A stretch of 64,000 bases of DNA from Trissonchulus latispiculum (Eukaryota; Nematoda; Enoplea; Enoplida; Ironidae), in NCBI GenBank assembly GCA_030248195.1, contig JASAND010023271.1:44044-108043 (forward strand). Reading direction: 5' to 3'. A model generated the notes under the pieces. It worked only from the letters and a program-made list of their open reading frames with translations, did no database searches and was not told the origin of the DNA. Shown here piece by piece: positions 11,956 to 19,784 of the stretch (positions are counted from its first letter, which is position 1; each line of letters starts with the position of its first letter). A program made the translations under genes and the position numbers.

Positions 11956-13070
11956 CGGTTGTGGCGGAAAATTGGGGGGAGGTTTTTGGGGTTGTGGAGT
12001 TGGGGGGAGGTTTTTGGGTTGTGGAGGGGAAATTCATGGGGTTGTGGGGGGGGGAGGTTTTTGTGGTTGTGGAGTTGGGGGGAGGTTGTGGAGGGAGGTG
12101 ACCGGAACCATGGTCGACCCAAGGTCAAATTTCAAAGTTGACCCTTTTCGCCCGGAAAACTTTATCTAGGGGGTTTTCGGGGTCGGGAAATTAAAAAATG
12201 ACCTTAGTTTTGCTCTACTGATTAACCTCCGTGCAGACCCATGTCCGGAACCATGGCCGACCCAAGGTCAAATTTCAAAATTGTCTATTTTCGCTAGAAA
12301 AACTTTATCTAGGGGGTTTTCGGGGTCGTAGATTCCAAAAATGACCTTAGTTTTGCTCTATTTCTTAACCTCCGTGCTGACCCATGTCCGGAACCATAGT
12401 CGACCATAGGTCAAATTTCAAAATTGTCATTTTTCTCTCGAAAAACTTTACCTTGGGGGTTTTCGAGGTCGTAGATTTCAAAACTGAGCTTAGATTTTTG
12501 CTAAGATCAAAGCTCCATGCTGACCCTTGGTCGGAACCATAGTTGACCCTAAATTTCAAAATTGACCAGTTGGAAAAACTTTGGGGTAATTCGCTGTCGT
12601 AGAATTCAAAACTGACTTCAGAAGTTAGCTAGGATGGAAGCTTACCTGGGACCATGACCGTCCAAATTATCACAGGACGCGACCGCTAGTGATCACCCGA
12701 CTACTTTAGTCTGGGACAGTGGGAGACACCAACTGTGGCGAACACTACTACTATAGTACGGCCCATACAGGCGGATGTGTTTTATTGAAGAAAGAACAAC
12801 AATACTGCACAACAACAACAACACTGCACCAAAATACTGTACAACGTGAACAACAACAAAAATACTGTACAACACAAAGACACGACAAGAATACACTGCA
12901 GAACAACAACAATACTACACAACAAAAATACTATACAACAACACTGCACCAAAATACTGTACAACAACAACAACAAAAATACTGTACAACAAAAAGACAC
13001 GACAAGAATACACTGCACAAAATAATATGCAACAAAAATACAGTACAATACTGTAAAGTTACGAGTCAAA
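11917..13070 (+). repeat. Left terminal inverted repeat of the Maverick-type element
   Basis: Three layers from outside in. First, a G-rich minisatellite (about 11917-12105) with unit TTTTTGTGGTTGTGGAG plus TTGGGGGGAGG. Second, about four copies of a ~130-bp unit (12100-12660) that starts CCGGAACCATGGTCGACC and contains AACTTTATCTAGGGGGTTTTC. Third, a unique block and an AAC-rich tract (12790-13050). The same layers appear inverted at the right end. Confidence 0.88.
12781..12786 (-). terminator. Poly(A) signal inside the left TIR
   Basis: TTTATT on +, that is AATAAA on -, about 290 bp past the stop of the outward-reading subterminal gene. The mirror signal is at 25103-25108. Confidence 0.6.
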
Positions 13071-13583
13071 TTATCTACTAGAGTCCAAAAATGTTTGCAA
13101 CAACTGTTCGGCACGGTGTCGAGAGCATTGTCGTCTGTGCTGAGATGACATTTGGGCGTGAAACCAGCAGCATGGCAACCCGTCAACATCTGAGATATCA
13201 TCGAAAGTCGGGTAGCCGAAATGTTTACCACCATCATAGACAAGAATGTCCAGGTTGGCAAGCGCATGTTGTAGCCGATGATATTGTGTGGCTCCGTTGG
13301 TAATTACCACATCCACCCCATATCGATGAAGCGCTCTGCACACCTTCTCCAAAATCAATGGAGCCGTTGCAATAATTGGAGTGGTACTGCCATTCCGAAA
13401 TCTGTAGAATATCGCCTGTCGACGAATGGACATCAAATGAAATATGGATGGAGGACGTGGGATATACGTTTCATGGACAGTATGTCCATTGGGTAGCAGT
13501 ATTAATACCGTCATTTCCATTGTGACGTCATCCATCTTATGCAAGTCATTCGAAACCATCGTAACAAAACCAATAGTAACCAT
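13071..13583 (-). CDS. Subterminal TIR-associated protein, left paralogue
   Basis: Reads outward into the left TIR. The frame is open to an ATG at 13646, but the ATG at 13583 (MVTIGFVTMV) aligns with the start of the right paralogue (MDSFGFVTMV), so I prefer it; about 170 aa. By eye roughly half the residues match the right copy. Shared landmarks are FVTMV, YPTFDDI, PCCWFH and CSRHRAEQL; the Cys/His pairs in the last two suggest zinc binding. Similar short GYPSFDDI / C..H / CSxxRA arrangements occur in uncharacterised proteins of animal viruses and transposons, but I cannot assign a function. It has its own poly(A) signal in the TIR (12781). Promoter-side repeats lie at 13660-13760. Confidence 0.75.
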   Translation of the reverse strand: MVTIGFVTMVSNDLHKMDDVTMEMTVLILLPNGHTVHETYIPRPPSIFHLMSIRRQAIFYRFRNGSTTPIIATAPLILEKVCRALHRYGVDVVITNGATQYHRLQHALANLDILVYDGGKHFGYPTFDDISDVDGLPCCWFHAQMSSQHRRQCSRHRAEQLLQTFLDSSR

Positions 13584-13654
13584 TGTAGTGCGAACGTTAA
13601 ACTGACAAACACTAGCGCTAAACACTGCCTCAGGACATAACGACATGGCAAAAC

Positions 13655-13765
13655 TTGTTTTTATTGATTATGCGTCACCACTTTAAACTAGATAAAACCG
13701 GTTATGCGTCATCACTTTAAACTAGCTAAAACCAGTTATGAGTCATCAGTGATTAATTACCTTTA
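13655..13765. promoter_or_regulatory. Upstream repeats of the left subterminal gene (bZIP-like sites)
   Basis: Three copies of a ~40-bp unit reading TTATGCGTCA/TTATGAGTCA ... CACTTTAAACTAG(A/C)TAAAACC(G/A)G. TGAGTCA is the AP-1 core and TGCGTCA a CRE-like half. A related but distinct array precedes the right paralogue. A regulatory role is inference. Confidence 0.5.
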
Positions 13766-13805
13766 CACTTTTGTAACGCCAACTGGCGGAAACCTCGGTT
13801 AGAGG

Positions 13806-13811
13806 TTTATT
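13806..13811 (-). terminator. Poly(A) signal for the gene at 13824-14102
   Basis: AATAAA on the - strand, 13 bp past the stop of the 92-aa gene. Confidence 0.6.
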
Positions 13812-13823
13812 GATTGTCTTTTC

Positions 13824-14102
13824 TTAAGTCGAATCCTTGATGTAAGTGACGTAGAGCTCGACATTCTGTTTCTTGTTGAGCATCATAGCGACTTCCCGTT
13901 TTGGGAAGTGCTCAACATCCGTCAATCCGATTGGTACCAAGCAGCCGCTGCCAGTGTTGACAATTATTGACACTTTGCTCTTTCCCCTTAGCAGCTCCTC
14001 CAGTCTTCCGACCCAGCTTTCGCTATTCATTGGGACGCGATCATCAATTTGAATCCAAATCAAACCAAAGTTTGATTCTCTGTGTTGATATGGATAAATC
14101 AT
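13824..14102 (-). CDS. Small Maverick-encoded protein, 92 aa, unknown
   Basis: Begins MIYPYQHRES with a true ATG. Mixed alpha/beta composition without signal peptide, membrane segment or cysteine cluster; SKVSIIVNTG and VELYVTYI look like beta strands. TATAAAG on - at 14162-14168 lies about 60 bp upstream and AATAAA follows the stop, so it looks like its own transcription unit. It belongs to the minus-strand block of three small genes near the left end, typically accessory genes in such elements. I recognise no family. Confidence 0.6.
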   Translation of the reverse strand: MIYPYQHRESNFGLIWIQIDDRVPMNSESWVGRLEELLRGKSKVSIIVNTGSGCLVPIGLTDVEHFPKREVAMMLNKKQNVELYVTYIKDST

Positions 14103-14173
14103 TGCAGTTGTCTGTTGTTGTTTGTTGTCTTTTGTAGCTTACAATTTCCAAAACGTCAATCCTTTATATTAAT

Positions 14174-14557
14174 TTAGAAGTGTCCAGCAAGAATTCGCTT
14201 GATTACAATCAAATCATTGTGATCGGTGAATTTGACTTCTTCCATTTTGTCGTAGACATAGGTTAGTCGTCGATTCTCGTCATAGCAATATTCAATGCAG
14301 TGGTCCCAATCCAGGTATGGGCATCCAGACTTGTTCCGCTTGGTACTGTCCGTTTCTCTACACAAATGCAAATTGCAATCAGACAATCGATGGTACAAAC
14401 TTCGTCCTTTCGTTGGATGTAGGGATAGTGCAGTCTCGTTGGACTTTGTGATTATTACATCTCGGTCGCACATGGTAACATTGAAATCATTAATGACGTA
14501 GTGAACGTCACAACCTATCGCAAAGACTATTAAGTTTAGTGCTAGTGTCCAGATCAT
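14174..14557 (-). CDS. Secreted Cys-containing accessory protein, 127 aa
   Basis: An N-terminal hydrophobic signal peptide (MIWTLALNLIVFAIGC) is followed by a short mature domain with about six cysteines in C-N-L-H-L-C, G-C-P-Y and C-I-E-Y-C-Y-D contexts and one N-glycosylation motif (SNET). A relative with the same CNLHLC, GCTY and C..FCYD pattern lies in the decayed element (about 42117-42413, -), so this is a conserved family of these elements. A TATAAG motif on - lies at about 14575-14580. Secretion suggests action outside the producing cell or in the ER; the function is unknown. Confidence 0.7.
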   Translation of the reverse strand: MIWTLALNLIVFAIGCDVHYVINDFNVTMCDRDVIITKSNETALSLHPTKGRSLYHRLSDCNLHLCRETDSTKRNKSGCPYLDWDHCIEYCYDENRRLTYVYDKMEEVKFTDHNDLIVIKRILAGHF

Positions 14558-14612
14558 TGTTCAGTATCCTTGTGCTTATATCCTTAACACATTCCTCTGT
14601 CGTTACGTTCTT

Positions 14613-14618
14613 TTTATT
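14613..14618 (-). terminator. Poly(A) signal for the gene at 14658-14924
   Basis: AATAAA on -, 40 bp past the stop of the 88-aa gene. Confidence 0.55.
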
Positions 14619-14657
14619 AACACTTGGAAACGTGATGTCATTTCATGATTGTCTATA

Positions 14658-14924
14658 TTATTTCAGCCATCGGTGACCACAATGAGTATAGATACAAATG
14701 GCACACCATATTTCTACCACATTGCGATTTAGTCGATGTTCAGTTGTCAAGTTCCTGCAGAATTCGATAAATACATGGATTCTAGGCACAGTGACGTCAT
14801 CAAATAGATGATCACATATCTTCATTAAAGTATCAAGGGTAGGGTTTGCTTCCTTAGCCATCTGTCGTAACTCTGGATTTGAAATAGTCGTACAGTTCTT
14901 AACATAATGTAGTACCTTGTCCAT
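14658..14924 (-). CDS. Small Maverick-encoded helical protein, 88 aa, unknown
   Basis: Starts MDKVLHYVKN; predicted mostly helical, with DDVTVPRIHVFIEFC in the middle. A weakly similar pattern (leucine- and cysteine-spaced helix, then DDVIIRHPRRTIIF) is repeated on + at 39140-39336, 40010-40160 and 40800-40938 in the decayed element, so the two may be homologous. It is divergently arranged with the + gene at 14985 across an AT-rich 60-bp gap. No known family recognised. Confidence 0.55.
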   Translation of the reverse strand: MDKVLHYVKNCTTISNPELRQMAKEANPTLDTLMKICDHLFDDVTVPRIHVFIEFCRNLTTEHRLNRNVVEIWCAICIYTHCGHRWLK

Positions 14925-14935
14925 GTCTAAATTAA

Positions 14936-14942
14936 TATAAAG
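14936..14942 (+). promoter_or_regulatory. TATAAAG box
   Basis: TATAAAG 49 bp before the ATG at 14985. It is one of several in this element, which also encodes a TBP-like protein. Confidence 0.5.
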
Positions 14943-14984
14943 ACCGTAAGCATAATATGTATGTATGTACGTATAAACACAGAA

Positions 14985-15383
14985 ATGGAAGTGAAGTGTT
15001 TTGTTTTTATTGGATTGACGCTGGCAGTCTCAAGTGTCACTATATTAATCATGACGACGGCTTATGCATTTTTACCCATACCCCGGAATGACACTTTTGA
15101 TCCAATTATCATTCAACTACACCCAAACGGAGAAACAGAGTTGATTCAAAACGATCAAAGAGAAACCTTCAGTAAAAAAGCATTGCACAAAGTGCAACAG
15201 TTTTTTCATAAGTGCTTCAACCAAAACTGTAACTTAATTGAAACAGATTGTCTATTATGCCCTTATAAGGCGGAACAATATAACATTGCACTCTGTATGG
15301 CTGACGACAAGCAAGTCATGTTTGCAAGAATTGGGTCAATGCACGTGACAAGAGAAGACCTACTGAGAATATACGAACTCTGA
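14985..15383 (+). CDS. Membrane-anchored or secreted accessory protein, ~132 aa
   Basis: The frame opens at ATG 14961; the ATG at 14985 (MEVKCFVFIG) gives a cleaner signal-anchor, with hydrophobic residues to about 30. The remainder is a small polar domain with cysteines in C-F-N-Q-N-C and C-L-L-C-P-Y, and one N-glycosylation site near the membrane. It looks like a type II or secreted protein. TATAAAG lies at 14936 and AATAAA follows at about 15390. Function unknown; with the gene at 14174 it makes two exported products in one block. Confidence 0.65.
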   Translation: MEVKCFVFIGLTLAVSSVTILIMTTAYAFLPIPRNDTFDPIIIQLHPNGETELIQNDQRETFSKKALHKVQQFFHKCFNQNCNLIETDCLLCPYKAEQYNIALCMADDKQVMFARIGSMHVTREDLLRIYEL

Positions 15384-15408
15384 AAGTTAATAAAAAGACC
15401 CAAGACCA

Positions 15409-15415
15409 TATAAAG
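15409..15415 (+). promoter_or_regulatory. TATAAAG box before the zinc-finger/NADAR gene
   Basis: CATATAAAG, 26 bp before the ATG at 15441. At normal TATA spacing transcription would start at or next to this ATG, so translation could begin at the downstream ATG at 15529. Confidence 0.5.
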
Positions 15416-15440
15416 TCATGTACCAACTAAACACTTGTAT

Positions 15441-16203
15441 ATGCATTCGAGACAATTACGCTTTTGTACTTACTGCGGAAAGCCATACGTTAACGTCAAG
15501 TCACTGAACAACCATATTATTATACATCATGGTGGCGACTTGCAAAGCATGCCAGACGACCTTCGCGGACATGAAGGAGAAGCGAAGGCACATGAGAAAT
15601 GGACACCCACGCTCTTGCTGTGGGCAGATCTTCAACACAATGAGAGACCTCAAATGGCACAATACTCAACACCACAAGAACAGAAAGAAGAGACAAGCAA
15701 CGGACTGCATGAAAACCAAAACCAAAAGAGGAGATGACCTGATGCTGGTGTCGGACAGTCACCCATTTTCAAACTACTACAGAGCCAATTTTGTCATTTA
15801 TGGTGTACCTTTTCGAAGCGTGCAACAATTTTATGTGGCAGAAAAGGCAAAATGGCTTGGCGATCATGACAACTACAACCGTGTTATGCAAGCCTGGACA
15901 CCGGAAGAAGCTACACGAATCGGGACAACCCTATCAACCGAGTATGATGCAGAATGGCAACAATATCGTGTGCCTACAGTGGAAATGGCAGTCAGAGAGA
16001 AAGTGCGACAGAATGCCCACATTGAGCAACTGCTACTAGATAGTGGAACTGCTCAAATTGCAGTGGCTACAATGGACCCTTACTGGGGAATTGGTATGGA
16101 AGCGAATGACAGATTAGCCCTAAACCCCAAGAACTGGCTGGGTGAAAATGTGCTTGGTAAACTACTGATGAAGATTCGAACGGAAGCCAATGGAGAAAAC
16201 TAA
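15441..16203 (+). CDS. C2H2 zinc-finger plus NADAR-domain protein
   Basis: Main frame from ATG 15529 to 16203, 224 aa. Residues 5-50 contain C-K-A-C ... H-M-R-N-G-H and a second Cys/His cluster. Residues about 76-220 match NADAR (YbiA/COG3236-like): HPFSNYYRANF, then DPYWGIGM (183-190), then NWLGENVLGKLLMKIR (202-217). NADAR proteins cleave N-glycosidic bonds of ADP-ribose derivatives and can remove ADP-ribose from guanine. The usual VEH motif reads VQQ here, so catalysis is uncertain. Another zinc finger (FCTYCGKPY ... HIIIHH) lies in a different frame at 15441-15530, so the first finger is either a separate small product or cut off by a frameshift. AATAAA lies at about 16225. Confidence 0.82.
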
Positions 16204-16274
16204 GTTGCAGAAAGCAACAAGTGTTAATAAAAACACTTCCGCCTACCATCTAAATACCTTCTACTAGCTATTTG

Positions 16275-16916
16275 ATGGTAATGGCACTTATACCAACCCC
16301 GTTTTTGATGTTTCAACATCCATTTACCTGTATTGTAGCAGCTCCTACTAAAGCTGGAAAAACTACATTTGTGTCAAGACTTTTACAACATGCAAACCAA
16401 ATGGTTAAACCGGAACCAGACAGAATCTTATGGTGCTATGCAGAATGGCAAGAAGCCTATGAACGACTCCCGCATGTGACGTTTCAGAAGGGATTGCCAG
16501 ATTTAGAAGAACTAAAGCGCAATAAGCACTTGAACACACTGATTGTATTGGACGACCTCATGTCTGAAGTTACAAAGGATTCTAAACTGATACAGTTATT
16601 CACTCGAGGCTGCCACCACTGGTCATGTAGTGTAATACACATTACCCAAGATATATTCTTTGCCAGAAGAACAAGCAGAATCAATGCACAATACATTGTG
16701 CTCATGAAAAATCCAGCCGATAAACTAACACCTCTTAACTTGGCGAAGCAAATGTACCCAGGAAAGGTAGACGGTTTCATGCAAGCTTTCAACCATGCTA
16801 CCAGCAGACCACATGGCTACCTACTGATTGATCTTGATCAGGCAACACCGGAGGAATTTAGAATACGAACCAACATCTTCCCAGATGAGCTGAATGGTGT
16901 TTATACGCTGAAATAA
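16275..16916 (+). CDS. FtsK/HerA-type genome packaging ATPase
   Basis: 213 aa from the first ATG. Walker A is APTKAGKT at residues 23-30; Walker B is LIVLDDLM at about 89-96; a conserved QD follows in ITQDIFFA. The compact single-domain architecture matches the A32-like packaging ATPases of Polintons, adintoviruses and related dsDNA viruses, which pump DNA into preformed capsids. It opens the + strand morphogenesis cluster. The frame is intact and of normal length for the group. Confidence 0.9.
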   Translation: MVMALIPTPFLMFQHPFTCIVAAPTKAGKTTFVSRLLQHANQMVKPEPDRILWCYAEWQEAYERLPHVTFQKGLPDLEELKRNKHLNTLIVLDDLMSEVTKDSKLIQLFTRGCHHWSCSVIHITQDIFFARRTSRINAQYIVLMKNPADKLTPLNLAKQMYPGKVDGFMQAFNHATSRPHGYLLIDLDQATPEEFRIRTNIFPDELNGVYTLK

Positions 16917-16980
16917 ACATAAAAGACATAAAGACGTAAATACATAAAAACCATATTTATACTGCATATTGCCTTACATT

Positions 16981-17319
16981 ATGGCCAAGAGATTCGAAAA
17001 GAACGCTGACTACTTGAGTGTCCTTTGCAAGTGTAGCCCAAAGCAACGCAAAGCTATACTCAAAACCGCAGATAACCAACTAATTGGAACAATCTGTGAC
17101 TGTGTGGAAAACGTACTTGCTGGAAAAGTACCGCTAACTGATAGCGAAAAAGGAAGACTGAAGAAGCACATAAACGTGCTAAGACGTGTACGTGAAAAGA
17201 AGAGTTTGGCCAGCAAACGAAAGGAAATTGTACAACACGGAGGATTTTTGCCCGCAGTATTGGCTCCTCTCATTGGTGTGGTTGGAGGTCTAATTAGTGA
17301 TTTGATTTTAAGAAGATAA
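16981..17319 (+). CDS. Small basic virion protein with hydrophobic C-terminus (Maverick PX/adenovirus-like core candidate), 112 aa
   Basis: Starts MAKRFEKNADYL and contains KQRKAILKTA, a phrase typical of a small protein next to the ATPase and integrase in Mavericks of many invertebrates. A helical basic N-terminal part is followed by a glycine-rich hydrophobic end (about residues 90-112, VLAPLIGVVGGLISDLI) that could lie in a membrane. Its stop overlaps the next start (TAATG at 17317-17321). Likely a minor virion or membrane-active component by context; no direct functional evidence. Confidence 0.7.
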   Translation: MAKRFEKNADYLSVLCKCSPKQRKAILKTADNQLIGTICDCVENVLAGKVPLTDSEKGRLKKHINVLRRVREKKSLASKRKEIVQHGGFLPAVLAPLIGVVGGLISDLILRR

Positions 17320-17906
17320 TGGAATACTCGATACTGGTACGACCAGACTATTTTGAACAACATGAAGAAGTAGCTGCAAAACAGATAAAACAGGCATTGC
17401 AGCAAAAGGTGCCCGATGATGTTAAACTGGCTCTATACCGTCAAGAAAACTACCGTAATCGTCTCATCAAAGAGAAACCAAAAACCACGGTAACGGTTAA
17501 GTCAGACCTGCCAGTACAGACTCACCAAGAAACTGCTCAGACTGATCACATTATTGTCAATAACTTACCAAGGGCGGTTCAAACTAAAGGACAGATGCTG
17601 ATCCAACACCTGCAAAACATTAGAGGGTTCAGAGTAAACGATAAAGGGGAAATTGAATATAATGGTCAAGTTGCACCAGGATCACGCATTTTTGATCTTG
17701 TGCACGATTTTGTTCGTAAACGAAAGACGAAAACAGCCCAACCAGGTGACGATTTATTTACCGAAGCTCTGCAAGATAGCAACGTACCGCGAGAATTTAT
17801 AGGCAATTCTTCTCGTTGGATGGACATTGCAAAGCATAAAAAGCAAGTTGGTCGTGGTTCTAGTGTTTCAAAGGCCCTAAAACGATTAAAATGGAAGCGC
17901 TCTTAG
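17319..17906 (+). CDS. Maverick protein of unknown function, 195 aa
   Basis: ATG at 17319 overlaps the upstream stop; its own stop overlaps the integrase start by 16 bp. Lysine/glutamine-rich with a helical N-terminal half (FEQHEEVAAKQIKQAL), then a region with RAVQTKGQMLIQHLQN, and a basic C-terminus. This type of protein is common beside the integrase in invertebrate Mavericks; I know no assigned role. It may be a virion core or DNA-binding protein, from its charge. Confidence 0.65.
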   Translation: MEYSILVRPDYFEQHEEVAAKQIKQALQQKVPDDVKLALYRQENYRNRLIKEKPKTTVTVKSDLPVQTHQETAQTDHIIVNNLPRAVQTKGQMLIQHLQNIRGFRVNDKGEIEYNGQVAPGSRIFDLVHDFVRKRKTKTAQPGDDLFTEALQDSNVPREFIGNSSRWMDIAKHKKQVGRGSSVSKALKRLKWKRS

Positions 17907-18973
17907 ATAAACTATACTACAATCCAGATAAAAGCAGTGCGTTCACAGGCTTAGTACCTTTATTTAGCGCAGCAAAACGCTTTATGCCAGAAATCACCAT
18001 CAAAGATGTTCGAAAATATCTCCAGAAACAGTATACATATACAATGCACAAACCCATCAGGCGAAACTACCCAAGAAGACGCTATGTTGTTGTGGGCATA
18101 GATAAACTGTGGCAAGTTGATTTGGCTGACATGGTCCGAGTAGCTGAAGAAAATGACGGATACAAATACCTTCTTACATGCGTAGACGCATTCTCCAAAT
18201 ATGCCTGGGTAGTGCCAGTAAAGTCAAAATCGGGTAACGATGTGTCCACCGCCTTTCAAACCATATTGGAATGTGGTCGAAGACCGACAAACTTACAGTC
18301 AGACAAGGGAAAGGAATTTCTCAACGCCACGTTTCAGAAATTGCTCAAGACTAACAAGATTCACTTTTACACCTGTAACAATCCCGACATTAAATGCAGT
18401 CTTGTGGAGCGTTTTAATAGGACCATCAAAACGAAACTCTTCAAGTACTTTACTAAAAACAGAACATACAAATACATTGATGTACTGCCCCAATTTGTAG
18501 CTGGTTATAACAATTCTAAACACCGAAGCATAAAAATGACCCCAAATATGGCTTCCGATCCGAAAAACCAAGAAAAAGTGACAATTAATCTGTACGGCAC
18601 CCACCATCCTTTTCATTATGCTACTCCAAAACTTAGTGTAGGTGATATTGTAAGAATTAGTCGCTCGAAGGGTATCTTTGAAAAGGGGTATCTTCCAAAT
18701 TGGTCTGAAGAACTGTTCAAAATTACAAAGATTTCACCGGAGAAGCCACCCATGTACGACATTAGTGATTTGCAAGGGGAAGCTGTGGAGGGACGGTTTT
18801 ACGAACAAGAACTCCAAGTTGTTACTGAACCACAAACTTACTGGGTGGAAAAAGTCATAAAAACAAGGGGGAGAGGTAAGCGAAAACAGTATTTTGTCAA
18901 GTGGCTAGGATACCCAGACAAATTTAACAGCTGGATTGACGAAAATGACGGATTTTTACCTTCATCTACCTAG
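17891..18973 (+). CDS. Retroviral-type (rve) integrase with C-terminal chromodomain
   Basis: 360 aa. RNase H-like DDE core with D77 (WQVDLAD), D138 (LQSDKG) and E173 (SLVERFNR), 35 residues apart as in D,D35E integrases. Residues about 315-360 form a chromodomain: YWVEKVIKTRG, then YFVKWLGYPDKFNSWIDE. It inserts element DNA into chromosomes; the chromodomain may steer integration to methylated histone tails. Polinton integrases usually combine exactly these modules. The 5' end overlaps the upstream gene by 16 bp and the 3' end overlaps the penton-like gene by 29 bp. Confidence 0.93.
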   Translation: MEALLDKLYYNPDKSSAFTGLVPLFSAAKRFMPEITIKDVRKYLQKQYTYTMHKPIRRNYPRRRYVVVGIDKLWQVDLADMVRVAEENDGYKYLLTCVDAFSKYAWVVPVKSKSGNDVSTAFQTILECGRRPTNLQSDKGKEFLNATFQKLLKTNKIHFYTCNNPDIKCSLVERFNRTIKTKLFKYFTKNRTYKYIDVLPQFVAGYNNSKHRSIKMTPNMASDPKNQEKVTINLYGTHHPFHYATPKLSVGDIVRISRSKGIFEKGYLPNWSEELFKITKISPEKPPMYDISDLQGEAVEGRFYEQELQVVTEPQTYWVEKVIKTRGRGKRKQYFVKWLGYPDKFNSWIDENDGFLPSST

Positions 18974-19784
18974 CAATACCGAAGGCTTTAATACTCTCAG
19001 CAGCTTTCGCGTGAAGCTACCACACCGCATCGACTTGGACGGTCCATGGGAAGTTGCACTGGTAGAGTTTATTTATCCCGTGACATGGGCAAATCTAGGC
19101 AGAAAAGTAGACGCAATCACGAGTATTCATTTCTCTGATGACAGCTCAAAGGCAAAATCGCTACCCTCTCGACACTACGAAACCGTACAAGACCTTTGTG
19201 AGGGTCTAAACAAGAGCATACAGTACATGAAAAATAAGACTGGAGAGGTAGCCGAAGTCAAATTCTACTTTGACAATGACCTGCACCGAGTGGTGTTTAA
19301 GGTCTTTGAAAACCCAGACAATCTTGAACACCCCAACTTCTTTAGTGTCAAGTTTAGTGAAAGGCTTGCCTACATGCTCGGATTTAGCGAACGACTTCTA
19401 GATTCACAACCTCCAACAAAAGAAAGGGTAAATATAGACGACTGGGACGCATTAACATCGTCTGATGTTGTAACTACACACAAAATTGTCGCCAACGGAG
19501 AGCCCGATATGAGGGCAGGATTTTACTCCATGTACGTTTACTGTGACATAGTTGCTCCACAAATTCTTGGCAATGTGACTTCCCCAATTCTTAGAGTTGT
19601 TCACGTTGAGGGTGAACATGGGGATATTGTCGATAAAATCTACAACAACCCTCACTACGTGCCTGTCCTAAAGAAGGAGTTTGACACCATCGAAATCAAT
19701 ATAAAGGATGACGTTGAACGACATGTAGGATTTAACTACGGAAAAGTGTTTGCAAAGCTACACTTTAGAAGACAACAGCTATGA
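18945..19784 (+). CDS. Minor capsid (penton-like, single jelly-roll) protein
   Basis: 279 aa from ATG 18945, inside the end of the integrase gene. The start MTDFYLHLPSN and the early phrase LPHRIDLDGPWEVALVE are the hallmark of the minor capsid/penton protein of Mavericks. The rest is beta-rich as expected for a jelly roll. It forms the capsid vertices in the viral model. The stop overlaps the next ATG (ATGA at 19781). Frame intact. Confidence 0.82.
   Translation: MTDFYLHLPSNTEGFNTLSSFRVKLPHRIDLDGPWEVALVEFIYPVTWANLGRKVDAITSIHFSDDSSKAKSLPSRHYETVQDLCEGLNKSIQYMKNKTGEVAEVKFYFDNDLHRVVFKVFENPDNLEHPNFFSVKFSERLAYMLGFSERLLDSQPPTKERVNIDDWDALTSSDVVTTHKIVANGEPDMRAGFYSMYVYCDIVAPQILGNVTSPILRVVHVEGEHGDIVDKIYNNPHYVPVLKKEFDTIEINIKDDVERHVGFNYGKVFAKLHFRRQQL

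Noticed and set aside
11739..12169. Gly- or Pro-rich open frames at the left element end (and 25819-26194 at the right)
   Set aside because: They come from the G/C-rich terminal minisatellite, read in several frames on both strands.
12719..13267. Asn/Thr/Gln-rich frames in the AAC tract of the TIR (mirror at 24848-25160)
   Set aside because: They follow the ACAACA low-complexity repeat, probably the 3' UTR of the subterminal genes.
17891..18973. LTR retrotransposon reading of the integrase
   Set aside because: No reverse transcriptase, gag or LTRs; the neighbours are capsid, ATPase and adenovirus-type protease genes.
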